NCBI GenBank assembly: GCA_973895155.1
Contig: OZ316898.1
Span: 1 to 64,000, forward strand
Direction: 5' to 3'
Source: Marsupella aquatica
Taxonomy: Eukaryota; Marchantiophyta
Length of the DNA stretch: 64,000 bases
Shown: positions 1 through 12,484 of the stretch, in pieces
Position numbering within the stretch: position 1 is the first letter of the stretch
How the letters are laid out: each line of letters starts with the position of its first letter
Translations under genes and position numbers: made by a program
The notes under the pieces: generated by a model
What the model was told of the DNA's origin: nothing
Databases searched by the model: none
What the model saw: only the letters and a program-made list of their open reading frames with translations

Positions 1-486
1 CAGAGCACACATGGAATCTGATGTCAGTAAGGCCCTTTTCTATTATAACTAACCTACCGCTAATTGGTCAAGTCTAAATTGTGCTAGAATGGAAGAAGAC
101 TGATCATAACGCTTGTGCTTTTCAGTGAGTATCGACCCAATTAAACAAGCATCTTTCAAGGAATGAACGAAATCTCTCAAATGAATCAGAGCAATGAGTG
201 AGTTGCTGCGATTCTTCTTCCTTCAAAGTCCCTACATATTGCTTTTTGATGTGAAGCTACCACTACCCGACATATGGACAGGGGCCCTAAGGCACTTTCT
301 GTCGGCCTCGTTTCCACCAGGCTGCTCCTACTTGGATGTCAATGTCTACCAAGGTGATTGCAGTGGTGATGCCATAGACCCTAATCTGTCACTCCGAATA
401 ATGTTGGACCCAGCAAAGCTGAGCTTAGAATAAACAATTGGGCAGCAACAGGCGTTTGATACCCAACGACGATTGGAATGGATTGA

Positions 487-528
487 ATGCCTCTCTCCTC
501 TCCTCTCCTCTCCTCTCCTCTCCTCTCC
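487..528. repeat. CTCTC-type pentanucleotide microsatellite
   Basis: A pure pyrimidine run made of about eight copies of a TCCTC pentamer lies here. Short ORFs crossing it on either strand are low-complexity (GEERR-like or SSPLL-like) and are not evidence of a gene. Confidence 0.9.
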
Positions 529-599
529 TTGTCTCTGCTGCTGCCTTTTGAGCTGCAATCGGAAGCGCTTCATCTTTCTTCGAGAACTCTGGCGATAGT

Positions 600-941
600 T
601 CACATTTTGACCCGAAGCTGCCCTGACGAGATGTCAAGATCTCTCTGGTTTGAGAGTCGAATGACGGATTGTGAATGAGTGAGTTGACAAAGATCCACAA
701 ATGATTTTTGACCTGAAACGACTTCACCATCATGTGAGCCTTCCGAATCATAATGAAGTCCTTCCAAAACATCAAACACATTAGTCTTCAGGATGTCAAA
801 GTGTTCCCTGAAGAGCTTCTCGGTTTCCTCTTCAAATTTAGTTGCTGCAAACTTCCGAGCAAGTTTGAGCATCTGCCGTACATTATCTACTCCTAATCGT
901 TGGCAAAGCTCAGCCTCGCAAAACTCAGCGTCGATGATTAA
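600..941 (-). pseudogene. possible exon fragment of a BTB/BACK-like protein
   Basis: The minus strand is open from about 941 to 600. The peptide (IDAEFCEAELCQRLGVDNV, then a Leu/Ala-rich amphipathic helix, then EKLFREHFDIL) has the pattern of the end of a BTB domain running into a BACK-type helical region. No start codon, partner exon or convincing splice pair is visible, and an in-frame TAA lies just upstream near 947. This is a weak family guess from hydrophobic pattern only. It could also be an unrelated helical protein or a chance ORF. Confidence 0.28.
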
Positions 942-2463
942 TTAGCATCTAGAACAAATTGGAAGGGATATCTAGTGAAGGCCGATCGCGATGTAGCAGT
1001 GATGACAAAACAACGTTGTAGGTCCTGTTTGGAGGCCAATTCAACGACAGTGGTTTGTATCAGCCCATCAAAAGCGGAATAATGATCAGCGGAGGTTAAC
1101 TATTTTTGTAAATTTGTAGCAGGTCCTAGTACAGAACCATAGTGCTGAAAGTTGCCCTTTCTTTCCCGGGGGGACATTTATGACAGGACGTGATTGTTTC
1201 TCTCACCTAGAGATAGCCGATGGCATCACAATCGCTCTGGTGCTCCAGCCAAGCACAGCTCCTTGTTCCCAGAGCTACTGTCCAGAGTGCAAACTTACGT
1301 CGTGGCAGTCCTAGTGTGAACCAACCTTGATCAGGCCCCAAGAAAGCTGACAGAGCGGCTACATACTGAGGCTTGATTCCAAGCTATGCAAATCTTGCAC
1401 TTATGTGAGCATGCTTTGTCCCAGATGGGAACTCTGCCCTCTGGGTCCGGCCCCGTAGCACCTGCTTGTCCCAGCTGTTTATCGAACTGTCCCCATTGCC
1501 CATTTGATCCGGCACTGTACAGCTGTAGCCCCTTTTCCTCCTTGCCCCCGCACTTTCAAATTGCAGCTCGAATGAATGTGCACCGACTGAGCAGCCAGGT
1601 GGATCAAATCAGCTTTAGTATTATGTCAGTCTTTGCCTGCTGTTGCTCCCTTTGGCTCAGCATCCAAAGCTGCTGACTACCTCGGGCTTGTTTGATAGTA
1701 GGTAGGCATGGGGTCACTGCGAGTTGTTGTACTGTCCTGTATACTTTAGTGGCGCACCTCCTACCGAAGTATCATGTCTTTCCCCTGCTCAAATCGGCTA
1801 AGGTTCTGTACCATAGCATCCGTCTATCATCGGTATCAAGTTCTAATCACATTGGCTTGCTACAACATTACTCCGACAAGTCTCAGTGACCCAACAGCAT
1901 CGCGATCCCTAACTACTCCGCCAAATTTTCCAAAGCTCAGCACAATATTGACTTTACACGTGACCTCTTAAGCAAACCATTCATTCCTGTAGACTCAAGC
2001 AACCGATGCTCAGAGTCTCATCGCCTTCGCAGATCATTGGGGGGCAACAAACCACCGGCAGCACTTGAGAGATAGAAGGGATGCATGCCGACGCGGGAGC
2101 TCAATCACCACTGAACAGCCCCGCCTGGCATCACCATTCTCTGGCTCGTGGGGTCCCGCCTTCATTTCTTCATCGTTTTGCTTCTCGTTGGACTATCGCA
2201 GCTTGAGTTTTTCAATTGGGCTTGTTACCAGTCTTGTCGTCTTGAGCTTCATCGAGGAGTCTCTAACATGTGTACTTGTCGCTCGTCTGGTTAGATCGAC
2301 TTTGTATCGACTGCTGCTGCCAACAGATCCTTGTGGTGAGTTCTCCCTTCTCTAGTTCGAATGTAATATCTTCCCTCCATTCTGTTGTGCCTCCCCCTAG
2401 AGTCCTGTGGGCAGGATAGAGATGGATCCTCCGAGCTTGTATAGGAGGAGAGATTGATGGACA

Positions 2464-2724
2464 ATGGTTCAATTAGCAAAGAGGCGATTTGATCGCATGC
2501 GTAAGTATGCAGAGAATGATGTCATTGTCCCGGCGAAGTTAAAAGAGTTTCTGAACGCAGAGCAAGGTGAAACCGAGGTTACATTGGGTGATGCCGAGAA
2601 GATCATCAATGAGCAGATGGCTCACGAGAATACGATATTGATGAAAGCGAAGCACTCCTTCACATTGGATGCATTCCTCCGGTACCTTCTCGACCCGGTT
2701 GTCAACATTGCTTACTTAAACAAG
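2464..2724 (+). pseudogene. 5' coding exon of a phosphoinositide-specific phospholipase C (fragment)
   Basis: From the ATG at 2464 the exon encodes 87 residues: a basic N-terminus (KRRFDRMRKYAEND), then KLKEFLNAEQGE, DAEKIINE and FTLDAFLRYLLD. This order matches the EF-hand-like N-terminal region of plant PI-PLC, the enzyme that hydrolyses phosphatidylinositol 4,5-bisphosphate at the plasma membrane. A good donor (AAG|GTGAGA) follows at 2725. The catalytic X and Y domains and the C2 domain are not recognisable in the next kilobase, so this is either an isolated 5' fragment or an exon before decayed sequence. The family call rests on residue pattern; nothing suggests a working enzyme. Confidence 0.6.
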
Positions 2725-3730
2725 GTGAGACGAAACTAGACGCGTCAATTTTTCCGTTTCTCATGTCTCGAGTAAGGCACGAATTAGAGTGGAGCCAATC
2801 CAGTACTTCACGGTGAATTCTAGCACACTATTGTGGCTGCGGTAGTAGGCAGATCGGTGCAGATTGACTTGTGTGTTCCGACAATGAGTGATTCTATAAA
2901 GCTGTGAAGAGGGTCTATATATGGCGGATCTTTATAGGTACGGATGGCTCATAGGCAGTTTTGTTGACTTTCGTGGTCGGAAGCTGCCTTCAATCTGTCC
3001 CGAGATAAGGCTGAGAAATGCTTGCCATATTCAGGGGAAACTAGGTTCTCATTGTGTGTAAATTAAGGCTTCAAGAAAAAATGACTAGTCTTGAGGGCTA
3101 TAGTTCAATTTTTATTGATCATTGATCTGAGGTTTTGTCCTTCTTCTACATTGCAGGATGTTGTGCATCTATAGTGAGAAATAATTATATCTCGTCATTG
3201 AGTTTGATGACCTGGACTTCAAGAGGCATGGACTTCTCCCCACATTTTGAAATTACATTCTGGTGGGTGCAATAGGTCCAATTTATATGTGTGGTGCAAC
3301 GTTACATTGAAAAACCTCAATTGGTGCTTCTACTAGAGCAAGGTTGAGGTGAGCCGGGGAGTTGGAGTTTCTATCTAATCTTTGCAATTCATATTTCAAT
3401 GAGATCTGTGCAGACACATTGACCGTGTATTTTTCTACAAGTTTTATTCTTCAAAAATCCAAAAAATGACATTTCCACAACCCACTCAAGTAAGTAACAT
3501 AATATCTATTTTTTTCAATCATTTTTAAAAAAATTATTAATATAATAGACATTATGGATTTAAGTAACTAAAAAATATTATATTATTACAAGTTTATATT
3601 AATTTTTTAATCAAAATTCTGATTGGTAATAAATATTTACTATATTTAATAGTGTAACAGTTTTATTTAAAAAGTTTGGAAAACAATTTGATTAGTACTG
3701 ACACAAAAATGCAATTTGACAATTTTGCAG
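2725..3730 (+). other. intergenic or intron-like DNA, AT-rich towards 3700
   Basis: I see no gene. From about 3430 the sequence becomes very AT-rich, with T/A runs typical of a plant intron or promoter, and it ends in the acceptor-like AATTTTGCAG at 3721-3730 directly before an ATG. Confidence 0.5.
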
Positions 3731-5107
3731 ATGCTCCATAAACGAAGGGAGAGGAGAAAAAATGAAAATAAATTTCATGAATATGGCGCCGAATTTTCTA
3801 TCATAACATTTTGTTCAATATGGGATTATCTAAGCAAATTATGTGAATCTAAACAACAATTTATTTTATATTGGATTTTAAAAAATGAAAATATTTTTGT
3901 ATATTTTGTTACACACATTTTACAAATAAATGTGTCCAATTTTTCAAGAGCTAAATTTTTGAATGGGTATAACAACTGCAGAAGTGCAATTTCACCAATT
4001 CTCCCTCTTCAAACACTTCAACAAACCGAGAAAATCTTTCATCATCATCAACAGAGACAAAAATTGCCTCCACTATTGAAAAAATTCATGGGAAAATTTC
4101 ACATCCTTAACCTATCCCAACTCCGTACCTTACAAGTAGAGAGGGTAGCTTCTTGTAAAGTTGACAATACATTCTCTTCAACACAAGTAGAAGTGCAACA
4201 AATATCAAAATCACAACTGAAAAAATTGACTGGAGTGATAATGGGAAATTGGAATGAAGACATGACTAAAACCAATCATAGTAATCTTACATTCACATTT
4301 GAGCGTTATCCATCAAATTTTCTAGTGATAGAGAAATCTGAAAATATTGTTTACTTTTACGACAAGTCAGGGAAAAAGCCTTGGCTTGTAGCAATGCTTA
4401 TGCACCAACAAATATTGGGAGTGACAACATTACAATTCATTCGAAAACTTTTGAGTGCATTGTTTGTTGCTCATTCTCCATTTCAAAGAGGCGAGGGGAA
4501 AAAAGCTTTTGACAGCTTCATGACAGGATATGGTCCTTGGAATAGCAGTTACATGGGTGGCCGTTTGACTTATTACACACACCAGAAGAAGATGAATACC
4601 ATTTTCGATGATTGCCTTGATGTCAAAGATTTTGAGAAGTGGATCGATAAATATTCACATATTGAACTTATGGATATTATATTGGGGCTTTATATGTGGT
4701 GGTGCCCAGAGATGATAGAGTGCTTTTTGGAATACTCTCATCCGTACTTACTATCATCTGATGGTGACAAATATCATGGAAGTGAAGAGCAGATAGGGGA
4801 GAATGTTAGACCTAGTACTTACCAATTATATATAAGTGAGGATTATTGTGTGCAAACACATGCTGATGATGATGCAACTGACTTCACCTTAGCGTATGCT
4901 AGTCATCCTGACCATTTCCTTTCAGCAATCGATTTTGTAATTCCAGAGTATGGAATTCGATTGCCAATTAGAGATGGAAATCTATTTGCATTTCGGAGCG
5001 ATGTTGTTCATGGTACAGGCTTTAGAATGAAAACATCGAATCCTGCATATGTTGGAGCTATTACCGTGAATAAAAACCTCAGCAGACTGATGCAAAAATT
5101 ACATTAA
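3731..5107 (+). CDS. 2OG-Fe(II) dioxygenase-like protein, TET/JBP-like (copy 1)
   Basis: The 458-residue single-exon ORF is intact. I start it at the ATG at 3731 because AATTTTGCAG, a plant acceptor, ends at the base before; the codon 15 bases upstream is only a TTG. The C-terminal third carries a 2-oxoglutarate/Fe(II) facial triad: H377-A-D379 and distal H427 (DVVHGTGF), with R432 as a possible 2OG-binding Arg. The region before it (YMWWCPEMIECFL, then YQLYISEDYC) is conserved in the paralogue at 16076-17518. The motif spacing and the GIRLPIRDGNLFAFRSD strand pattern recall TET/JBP-type enzymes that oxidise methylated bases, known from fungi and algae and often linked to transposons. That substrate is inference. 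The N-terminal 150 residues are basic and unrecognised. Base composition is AT-rich. Confidence 0.75.
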   Translation: MLHKRRERRKNENKFHEYGAEFSIITFCSIWDYLSKLCESKQQFILYWILKNENIFVYFVTHILQINVSNFSRAKFLNGYNNCRSAISPILPLQTLQQTEKIFHHHQQRQKLPPLLKKFMGKFHILNLSQLRTLQVERVASCKVDNTFSSTQVEVQQISKSQLKKLTGVIMGNWNEDMTKTNHSNLTFTFERYPSNFLVIEKSENIVYFYDKSGKKPWLVAMLMHQQILGVTTLQFIRKLLSALFVAHSPFQRGEGKKAFDSFMTGYGPWNSSYMGGRLTYYTHQKKMNTIFDDCLDVKDFEKWIDKYSHIELMDIILGLYMWWCPEMIECFLEYSHPYLLSSDGDKYHGSEEQIGENVRPSTYQLYISEDYCVQTHADDDATDFTLAYASHPDHFLSAIDFVIPEYGIRLPIRDGNLFAFRSDVVHGTGFRMKTSNPAYVGAITVNKNLSRLMQKLH

Positions 5108-6012
5108 AATTATTGTGTAGATGTGCTCTCCCGGGGCAAGCTGAGAGCGCTTGGAGGGGCTACTCAAAGTGGTGAGTGCTCGTAGGGTGGAGATGACACC
5201 ATGGTCATTTTGGATTTAGCCTGGTCATCATTATATTTGGTATTGAAATTCAGATTCTGACGTCATTTTAGCGATTCTTTCAAGAAGAGTAAGGGTTTGG
5301 CATAATCTCGTTGAAAAATGGAATGTTGTCATCATGACTTTGCAATATTGGGCATGTTGAGGTGTGAAAGGTAAGGCATGTTACTTGTTATGGGGGTGAT
5401 ATATTGAAATGGGGAGGTTTTGCAAGATAGAAGAACTCAAATAAATCAACTCAAAGGTGGAATTGACATGATCAGCACACGTACCCTTGAGAGTAACAAA
5501 CACTTTGATGATGAGGCACCAACCACAAGTTGCAAACCCCAAAGGACAAGGGTGGGTGTGGATGTCCGGAAAATGGTCTTATTCTTGTGGGGTTAGTGGT
5601 ATGCATTCATTGTATGACTTTGTAGAAGAAACATACAGGCAACTTCACCTTGTTTAGTAAATCACCCTTATTGGGCTTGTTACTTGCTTCCCATGGGCTG
5701 AAGATACAACTGTAGAGATTCTATATAGGTGGGCATCCAAACTCATCAAGGGCATAGTTACACTTGATTTGCGTGAACACCTCCAGTCATCAAATTATTG
5801 AATGTTGTCCAAACTAATCTTCTAAGCCATTTTGGTTTGCCATGACACAACCCATGCAGACCATTGAAATAAGCACATGTGAAACTGATTTTTTTGAATA
5901 CCCTGTCTGATTCTTGTAGGCCCGCTTGTAGGTCCATTACAAGGAGAGTGAATTGCAGAATTGGCCATTGTTTCTAACGGGTCTGGAAGGCTTGACAAGG
6001 TTAGTACATCTT
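5108..6012. other. no gene seen
   Basis: About 900 bases follow the dioxygenase stop with only short unrelated ORFs. I see no repeat or RNA gene. Confidence 0.4.
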
Positions 6013-6690
6013 AACACTTGCATTTTATGATTGACATGAGGGCATTCCAGCACTCATGTTGCAAGGCAGGGGGCTGTTTCACCTGGATTCAATTATGATA
6101 AGAATTACATATAAAAGTAGTTCTAAAGGAAGAATTAAATTCACATCCTTTATTGCCTCCTATTATTTTCACCTTCCCATGTACTTGTTTCGTCTTAGGG
6201 TATCACAATATTTCTGGGGGCGGTGGTGGTTGGAAAAGGTTGGCACATTTTGACACTTGCATTTAACAATTGAGATAAGGGCATTCCGGCACTCATGTTG
6301 CAAGGCAGGGGGCTGTTTGACCCGGAGTCAATCATACAAAAATTATATATAAAAGTAGAAAGAAAAAAAACCAAATTCACATCCTACATTTCCTCCTACT
6401 GTTTTCCCTCTCCTGCTTGTTTCTATTATGGTATCATATTATTTCTAAAGAAGGAGGGGGGCAGCTCAAAAAAGTTAATATATCTTGACACTTACATTTT
6501 AATGATTGAGATGAGGGCATTCCGGCACTCATGTTGCAAGGCAGGGGGCTGTTTGACCCGGACTCAATCATACAAGAATTACATATAAAAGTAGAAAAGA
6601 AAAACCAAATTCACATTCTACATTTCCTCCTACTATTTTCACTTTCTTACTTGTTTCTATTATAGTTGTAGTTTGCCAGAGAGAACCAAA
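6013..6690. repeat. three tandem copies of a ~237-bp unit
   Basis: Copies begin near 6013, 6249 and 6487. Each contains GACACTT(G/A)CATTT, then ATTGAGATGAGGGCATTCC (first copy TTGACATGAGGG), then CACTCATGTTGCAAGGCAGG. Divergence is modest, with small indels in the A-rich and G-rich stretches. ORFs across it (for example 6056-6253 and 6295-6588) simply repeat the unit and are not genes. Confidence 0.85.
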
Positions 6691-9296
6691 AGCACACTTT
6701 TATGTCTCTAAACTTTTATGAACCCTAAAGTTCCACTGACCATTTGTCTTATGAATCTATACAACACAGCGGTGTTATATGAATTCACATGGTCCGAGAA
6801 TTCCCAAGATTACAGGGATTTATGAAAATATACATTTTGACTAGGATGACAAAGATTTAGAGTAAAGAATTCTTTATTTTCACACAAAGTGCATTTTGGA
6901 ATGACATGGGAGTTTAAAAGTTTACATGGATATCCTCTACGAATGCATGATTCTTTCAACATCCCATCCGAGCTTATGACTCTTTTTGGTCTTTCGCCGT
7001 GGTTTAAAAAGCAAAAGCCAACGCCCGCTGAATGACTCCCTTTTTGCTAAAAGACGTTAAAACAAAAGCTCAATTTAGTCAATTGACACATTAGCTGTCC
7101 GCTATAAAGTTGGATTGCACGACATCACGAGTGACGTGTTTACCATGTTTTGGGAGCTATTCCTTCACAGTAGCTGTAACCTTCTCCCAAGCCTGGTGGG
7201 TTGTGTTGTTGAGAGATCGCTACTACTACAGTACTCGTTCTGTTGACGGACGATCAGCTGGGCAGGAAAGCAAGGAGCGATACAAATCAGACTTTGAGAT
7301 TTGTAACTCGATTCTGACCTCTGTGTCAATTAGTAACATTTGGCAGTACTATCTGCGGGTTTCCTTCTCAAGCTATCACCAATGGAGAAATCGAGTCGTT
7401 GGTCAGTCTGTTTTACTGGACCATTGCACCTTCATTCGCCGGTGCCCCATGATCAGAAACCAGCGTCAATTGTATCAGAATTTGTGAAATCAAGATCTAA
7501 AGTGCCTTGGTCCTCTTAAAGCGACAGGTTGCCAACCAGCTTTCATAGCAGATCGGAAGGAAAAATTGAACTAAGTCTGCCTCACTGAAGGTGCATGTTT
7601 ACGGATTTTACACGTCTTGCCTCTACCACTTCTGTTGACATTTTGTCCTAGCTCAGTGACTGAGGTAGACTTGTGATGATATCCGAAACTCTATGTTAAG
7701 TGTATGCGGAAAAGAGATAGTCCTATGAATATCTTAAGAACGTCCTTGAACTAAAGGACATGAGGGGCATTTTGACTAAAGCTTTGTACAGATCATTTAG
7801 AGTAGGTCCATATCAATAGACATAAGTTTACGGCTGGAGTTAGTAGCCATTCGGATTAATACAACACGGCACCTTAGGCATACTCCAAATCCCACCTTGT
7901 AATTTTACTGGAGACCCCAGTTTTGATCAGGTTGATGGCACTTTGTCTAGCTACTCAATTGATTCAGAGCCCTACACCAGCTTGCCAATTTGTGATGGCA
8001 TAAATGAAGGAATTTTGCGTCCTCATCGGCCGCTGCAGTCTAGCTCGTCTACCAGCAAGACAAGCGCGAACCATACTTACACCAATAGGTTCAGATCCAT
8101 GATTTAGGAAAATAACCTTTTTTGGGAAGCGTTCGCGGCACCAGATGGGACCCGGCCCCATGCCTATCGATCTCATGAGTGCCTCTGTAATTATTTGCCT
8201 TGTTTTGAGCTGTCACTTACATAATCGTACTGTCTGGAGTCTCCAGACAAGAAGTTTTGTTTGATTTGCCTTGTTTTGAGCTGAGGCAAGAATCGTACCC
8301 ACATCTTAATTTCAATGAAGAGCAGATTGAGACTCTGCAATAATACTGCAAGAAGTCGCCCACGTACGAAAGGTTGTTCTGAAATTGGCTAGTGACCGAG
8401 TTCCAGTAATAATGATTCAACTTAGATTACAAACGTTATAGACGAGGAGAGAAGTAGTTTTCACCGCATTCTGCAGACCACGACCGACCTAATCTGAAAC
8501 GTCGAGGCTCTTATTCACAATGAGGAGTAATCCCCAAAATCAGGCAGCTTGAAATCTGAAACCTTGGATAATAAGTGGGCTGCTATGGCAGTATAGTGTT
8601 GACAACACCTCAGAAACACAGACCTCTAAATCTTGTGGAGATGAAAGCACCGACTGATTTCTCACATGGTAAGGGACTCCATTAATCTTAATAAACGATC
8701 ATGATATGGCCAGGAACTAAACTGTAGCAGAAGATAGTTTATTGCGTTGATCTTTATGCACCACCAAGCCAGTAGCATCTTCTAAACCAAGTCAACTGGA
8801 TAGAAAGTCGGAATTAGGTCCAGAACATTATTTTGTAGCTAAACAAAAACAATTACGACACAGGAGCACATATCCACCATCATTTCTTATGTTTTCCTAA
8901 ATTGCCATCTACAGAAAATATCGTAGATGTCCCTAGCCCTCATATGCAGAAGGCATTCACGAAATCACATTCCATTTCCAATGACAAGAGCATAGCTTAT
9001 AGGGAAGAGTACAACTGCAGCAGCTCGAAACAACCTAGACAGACATTGAAGGAGAAGTATTTCGCCCCGTACAGAGTGCGCATTTACACATTGGAGATTC
9101 GAGAAGAATTTTGATCTCGAAATACTTCACACTATTGTGTCATGTTGGTCATGCCAATTTGCACCTTGCTGCAAATGCATGGCTGGCTGCTGGCGCGGCC
9201 AAATAGAAAGGGGGAGTGTTGGGTAGACATTAGTCGTATGCGGGTGCTCATCTTGCTCTAAGATAGAGGCGATGGGGCAAGGGTAGGCGCTGAGGT
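6691..9296. other. no convincing gene
   Basis: Several ORFs of 60-125 codons occur on both strands without a recognisable domain. The minus-strand peptide at 8176-7964 ends in a donor-like GTGTAAGTATGG and could be a relic exon, but I cannot place it in any family. Confidence 0.35.
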
Positions 9297-9939
9297 ATGA
9301 TTAACAAAATATCGAAGCGCCTGCCGATTTGCAACAAAGGGAGTAATGGGCCGAATGACCCCAATGAACCAGGATCTGTAGGCGCCTCAACAACTGGAGG
9401 GGTTGGACCTGCAGCTCTGGCCCCAGCCCCGGCTGCTGCATATTTAGTTAATCTGCTGCGGGAGCTAGGGCTGCTGTAGGCCCCAGTAGCAGGAATAACG
9501 CTTTGATCAACGGCATCGGTACCCCAAGATTTGGACCAGGAAAGGAGAAGTTGTTACCAAACTTGACTCACAATGGTTGAGGTCCCTTTTTCTATCCTCT
9601 GCCTGCTTTCAAAGACCTTCCAAATTCTGACAGGCAGAACTTGTTCATTAACAGCTCCATCTTTGCTGTTACACTTTTGACTTCACTGACCCGACAAAGA
9701 ATGTCAATGACAAAGAGATTAAGAAGCAAACCTTAGTGGAGCTGATGGAAGATGCGACATCGGGAACAGGGAAGTTCACGGAGGCTGTGTTCGAAGATAT
9801 CACCAAAATGCATGTAACAAGCCTGTTTCGTACGCTACCCCCCTCCTCTCATGAAAATACCGGAGTTGATAACTTTGATCCCAAAGAGGAGGATCCAACC
9901 TTAGAACCGGCATGGCCCCATCTTCAAATACTGTACGAG
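9297..9939 (+). pseudogene. PP2A B'/B56 regulatory subunit, 5' exon pseudogene
   Basis: The pieces read like the first coding exon of a plant protein phosphatase 2A B' (B56) subunit, the targeting subunit of the PP2A holoenzyme. They are MINKISKRLP at the start; then PRFGPGK; PLPAFKDLPNSDRQNLF; TFDFTDPTKNV; GKFTEAVFEDITKM; and LEPAWPHLQILYE. The exon ends at a donor (GAG|GTACGT at 9940) where B' genes are usually interrupted. The frame is broken at least three times: a stop or frame change near 9477, an in-frame TGA at 9578-9580, and a one-base loss near 9660 shifting the frame before the TFDFTDP block. Because the donor survives, the copy arose from genomic DNA, not from mRNA. The HEAT-like remainder is absent downstream. 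Confidence 0.8.
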
Positions 9940-10458
9940 GTACGTATTTGAAGTCAATTTACAGGATATCAATGAAGTCAAAAGCGGGCACTTCGGGTTT
10001 CAGCCCGGATCGCTCAGCTTGAGCATAGAATGCACTCAGTTACAGCAGTCAAATCTCTGTGGCTAGACGTACTACGAGTGCTGAATCTGCACTTCAATGT
10101 AGCCGCTTCGGTGAGCGTCCGAGGTCCACACTTTGAAGCATTCAGCTCCACTGGCGCACAATAAGAGGCACGACAAATCTAATTACTTTTGAACAATCTA
10201 ACTCTCTCAAAAGCGGGACTTCTAGGCAATGGATCATCAAGGTTTAATTCACTCTCCACAAGGTGCATGATCTTGCAACTTGGTCAGCACACTCTTCGGT
10301 TCAATCCCCCCAAGACTTTGGGTCTGCTTAGCTTGGTCGGGATGCCCGATCCTACATCCTATTGTTATATGTTGTTTCTTTGGCGTCTAGGTACCGTGGT
10401 TTCCCCATATGGATTGATCTGGGCCTTTCTCCCCTGACTCTCGGCCTTTGGCACTGAA
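9940..10458. other. no gene seen after the PP2A fragment
   Basis: The expected second B' exon (FFLRFV-like) is not found. Only short ORFs without recognisable domains are present. Confidence 0.4.
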
Positions 10459-10725
10459 GCAAAAGTTTTGGCCTTTTCTTGCCTCCTCAGCTCAACCTCC
10501 CCCTCTCACCCACCCCTTCCTGAAAGGAAAAAAAATTCACACATCAGGAGAGTCCGTAAAGCAGGTCAGTTGTAAGAAAGAGAAAAAGCTTAGCAAAAGT
10601 TTTGGCCTTTGATTGCCTCTCAACCTCCCCCTGCCACCCACCCTTCCCGAACGAAAGAAAAATTCACACATCAGGAGAGTCCGTAAAGCAGGTCAGCTTG
10701 TCAGCTGTAAGAGAGAGAAATATTG
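10459..10725. repeat. tandem duplication, ~134-bp unit
   Basis: Two copies start at about 10459 and 10593. Each contains GCAAAAGTTTTGGCCTTT, a C-rich stretch CAACCTCCCCCT and CACATCAGGAGAGTCCGT. They differ by point changes and a short insertion. Confidence 0.85.
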
Positions 10726-12233
10726 TTAGTATATAGGATTTATGTTGGCCCTATGAAGGTGGGTCAAAGGTGTGCATTGCGCCTAGCTAGGGTGCCTGTA
10801 AGACGCATGTGTAATGGTGGAATGCAATTCTATACATATTATTTTTGAGGCTAAGGGGGTGGGACAAGGTGGCTGCACAGAGCCTGTCATTATGTTATCA
10901 GTATGCTCATCATCTTTCCTCTCCAGCCTTCTGCTGCTATGCTTGGGAAGCCTGGGATTCCCTTTCGGGTTGTTATGTTGTTTTGGACTAAGATAATCCA
11001 ATGAAGGTAAACGACAGAACAAGAAGATGATATTTCTAGGAGAAGCTCCGTGCATGCACAATGGGTTAAAGAGTGGAGATTCGGACACAGGAGGCCGGGG
11101 AGAAGGACCCTGAAAATCGGGAATCGGCAAAGGAAATGTAAACACAAGCAGCGTTGTGCTAGAGCAGCGGCCAGATTTGCTTCTTTAAATAGAAGGCAGT
11201 AGAAAGGGAAGGGGGGGATGTAATCAAATTCGCGGCAGCTTCATTCGGTGGGCCACATTGGCTGACAATTGTTTTTTGAAACCGCGGACTTGAGATTTAG
11301 TTGGCTTCAATGTGCTGGGCACTTAAGATCGACCTTGGAGCTTCAAAAGTAGAAATTGGGATGTATGAGCTGCAATTGCCAAAATGCGTATGAGCTGCAA
11401 TTGCTAAACTGCGTCTTGTTGATTGATCACTCTACTATAGAGGCCGCCTTCAGTATATTGACCCCACGTCAGTACAGTGCTCGCTAAAATGATTAGAGAC
11501 TACAAACATATAAAGACAAATAATGCCACTCAATTGACGACAATCTTTATTTTTGGTTCTTTTGTTTGTACACCAACAACTGATTCATAGATCCACAATT
11601 TCATCATTATTGTAATGCAAGGTACACGGGCCGTACCAATCCGGCAGAAGTACATCTTGGTTCGTCTAAGCAACTATCCTTTCGTTCTCGGTTGACTAAC
11701 CCCTATCTGCATTTCAGCGCACTGAGACCATTCTTGGTCCGTCTAAGGAACTATCTTCTTGCTCTCGCTTGACTAGTCCTTATCAGTATGTGCATCCACT
11801 GAGACATTGCTTGTGGAGAGAGCATTTGCTTTGAACTAGATCAAACAGAGTACTAAAGCTCTATTATTGAACTTCAAGGAATTCTCGTGGTTCAAGCATC
11901 GTCAGAATGAGCTGAAAATTCAAATACAGCTCTGGAAATAAATGAGTAACAACATCAATTGACACAGCTGTGCATGTAACTCGGGCAACTGCAATGAACA
12001 TTACTGAGAGCTAATAAGTCTTCTGAAGGACTAGATTTCACTTTTGTCAGCTGCGGCTAGGATGTTGTACTTCTCCGCCCGGACCGCCCGGGTCTCCGCC
12101 TCTCTTGGGTGTGTTAGATATTTCTCTTCTTGTCGGTACTTGAGTCATTTGACCACCGGCATCAATGAAGGCAGCAACTGCAGCCATCGCTGCTCCGGCT
12201 CCCAGTCCCACAGGTATTCTGCCAGCTCTCAAG
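10726..12233. other. no gene; two minor local duplications
   Basis: GTATGAGCTGCAATTGC is doubled at about 11361-11410. A block with TTGGT(C/T)CGTCTAAG is doubled between about 11661 and 11800. A Gly/Ala/Pro-rich open minus-strand stretch at 12047-12232 has no recognisable family. Confidence 0.5.
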
Positions 12234-12484
12234 GCCTAGAATAGAACCAGCCAAAACAAACTTGAGAGGGGACAAAAACAGCAACCCTTAATCAGCGCTA
12301 ACCTCTGTTAGGGTATATGCTCAAGCCTAGAATAGAACCAGCCAAAACAAACTTGAGAGAGACAAAAACAGCAACCTCTGTTACGTATATGCTCAAGCCT
12401 AGAATAGAACCAGCCAAAACAAACTTGAGAGGGGACAAAAACAGCAACCCTTAATCAGCGCTAGCCTTTGTTAGGTATATGCTC
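12234..12484. repeat. three tandem copies of a 72-91-bp unit
   Basis: Copies begin at 12234, 12325 and 12397 with GCCTAGAATAGAACCAGCC. The second copy lacks the CCTTAATCAGCGCTA part, so unit lengths are about 91, 72 and 88 bases. Confidence 0.9.

Noticed and set aside
2890-3700. Catalytic X-domain exon of the PI-PLC downstream
   Set aside because: A few residues near 3200 vaguely resemble the X domain, but no continuous frame or splice sites support it.
10290-10320. TTCGGTTCAATCC resembling a tRNA T-arm
   Set aside because: No matching acceptor, D or anticodon arms upstream.
12047-12232. Gly/Ala/Pro-rich minus-strand ORF as a gene
   Set aside because: No family pattern, no splice sites, next to a tandem repeat.
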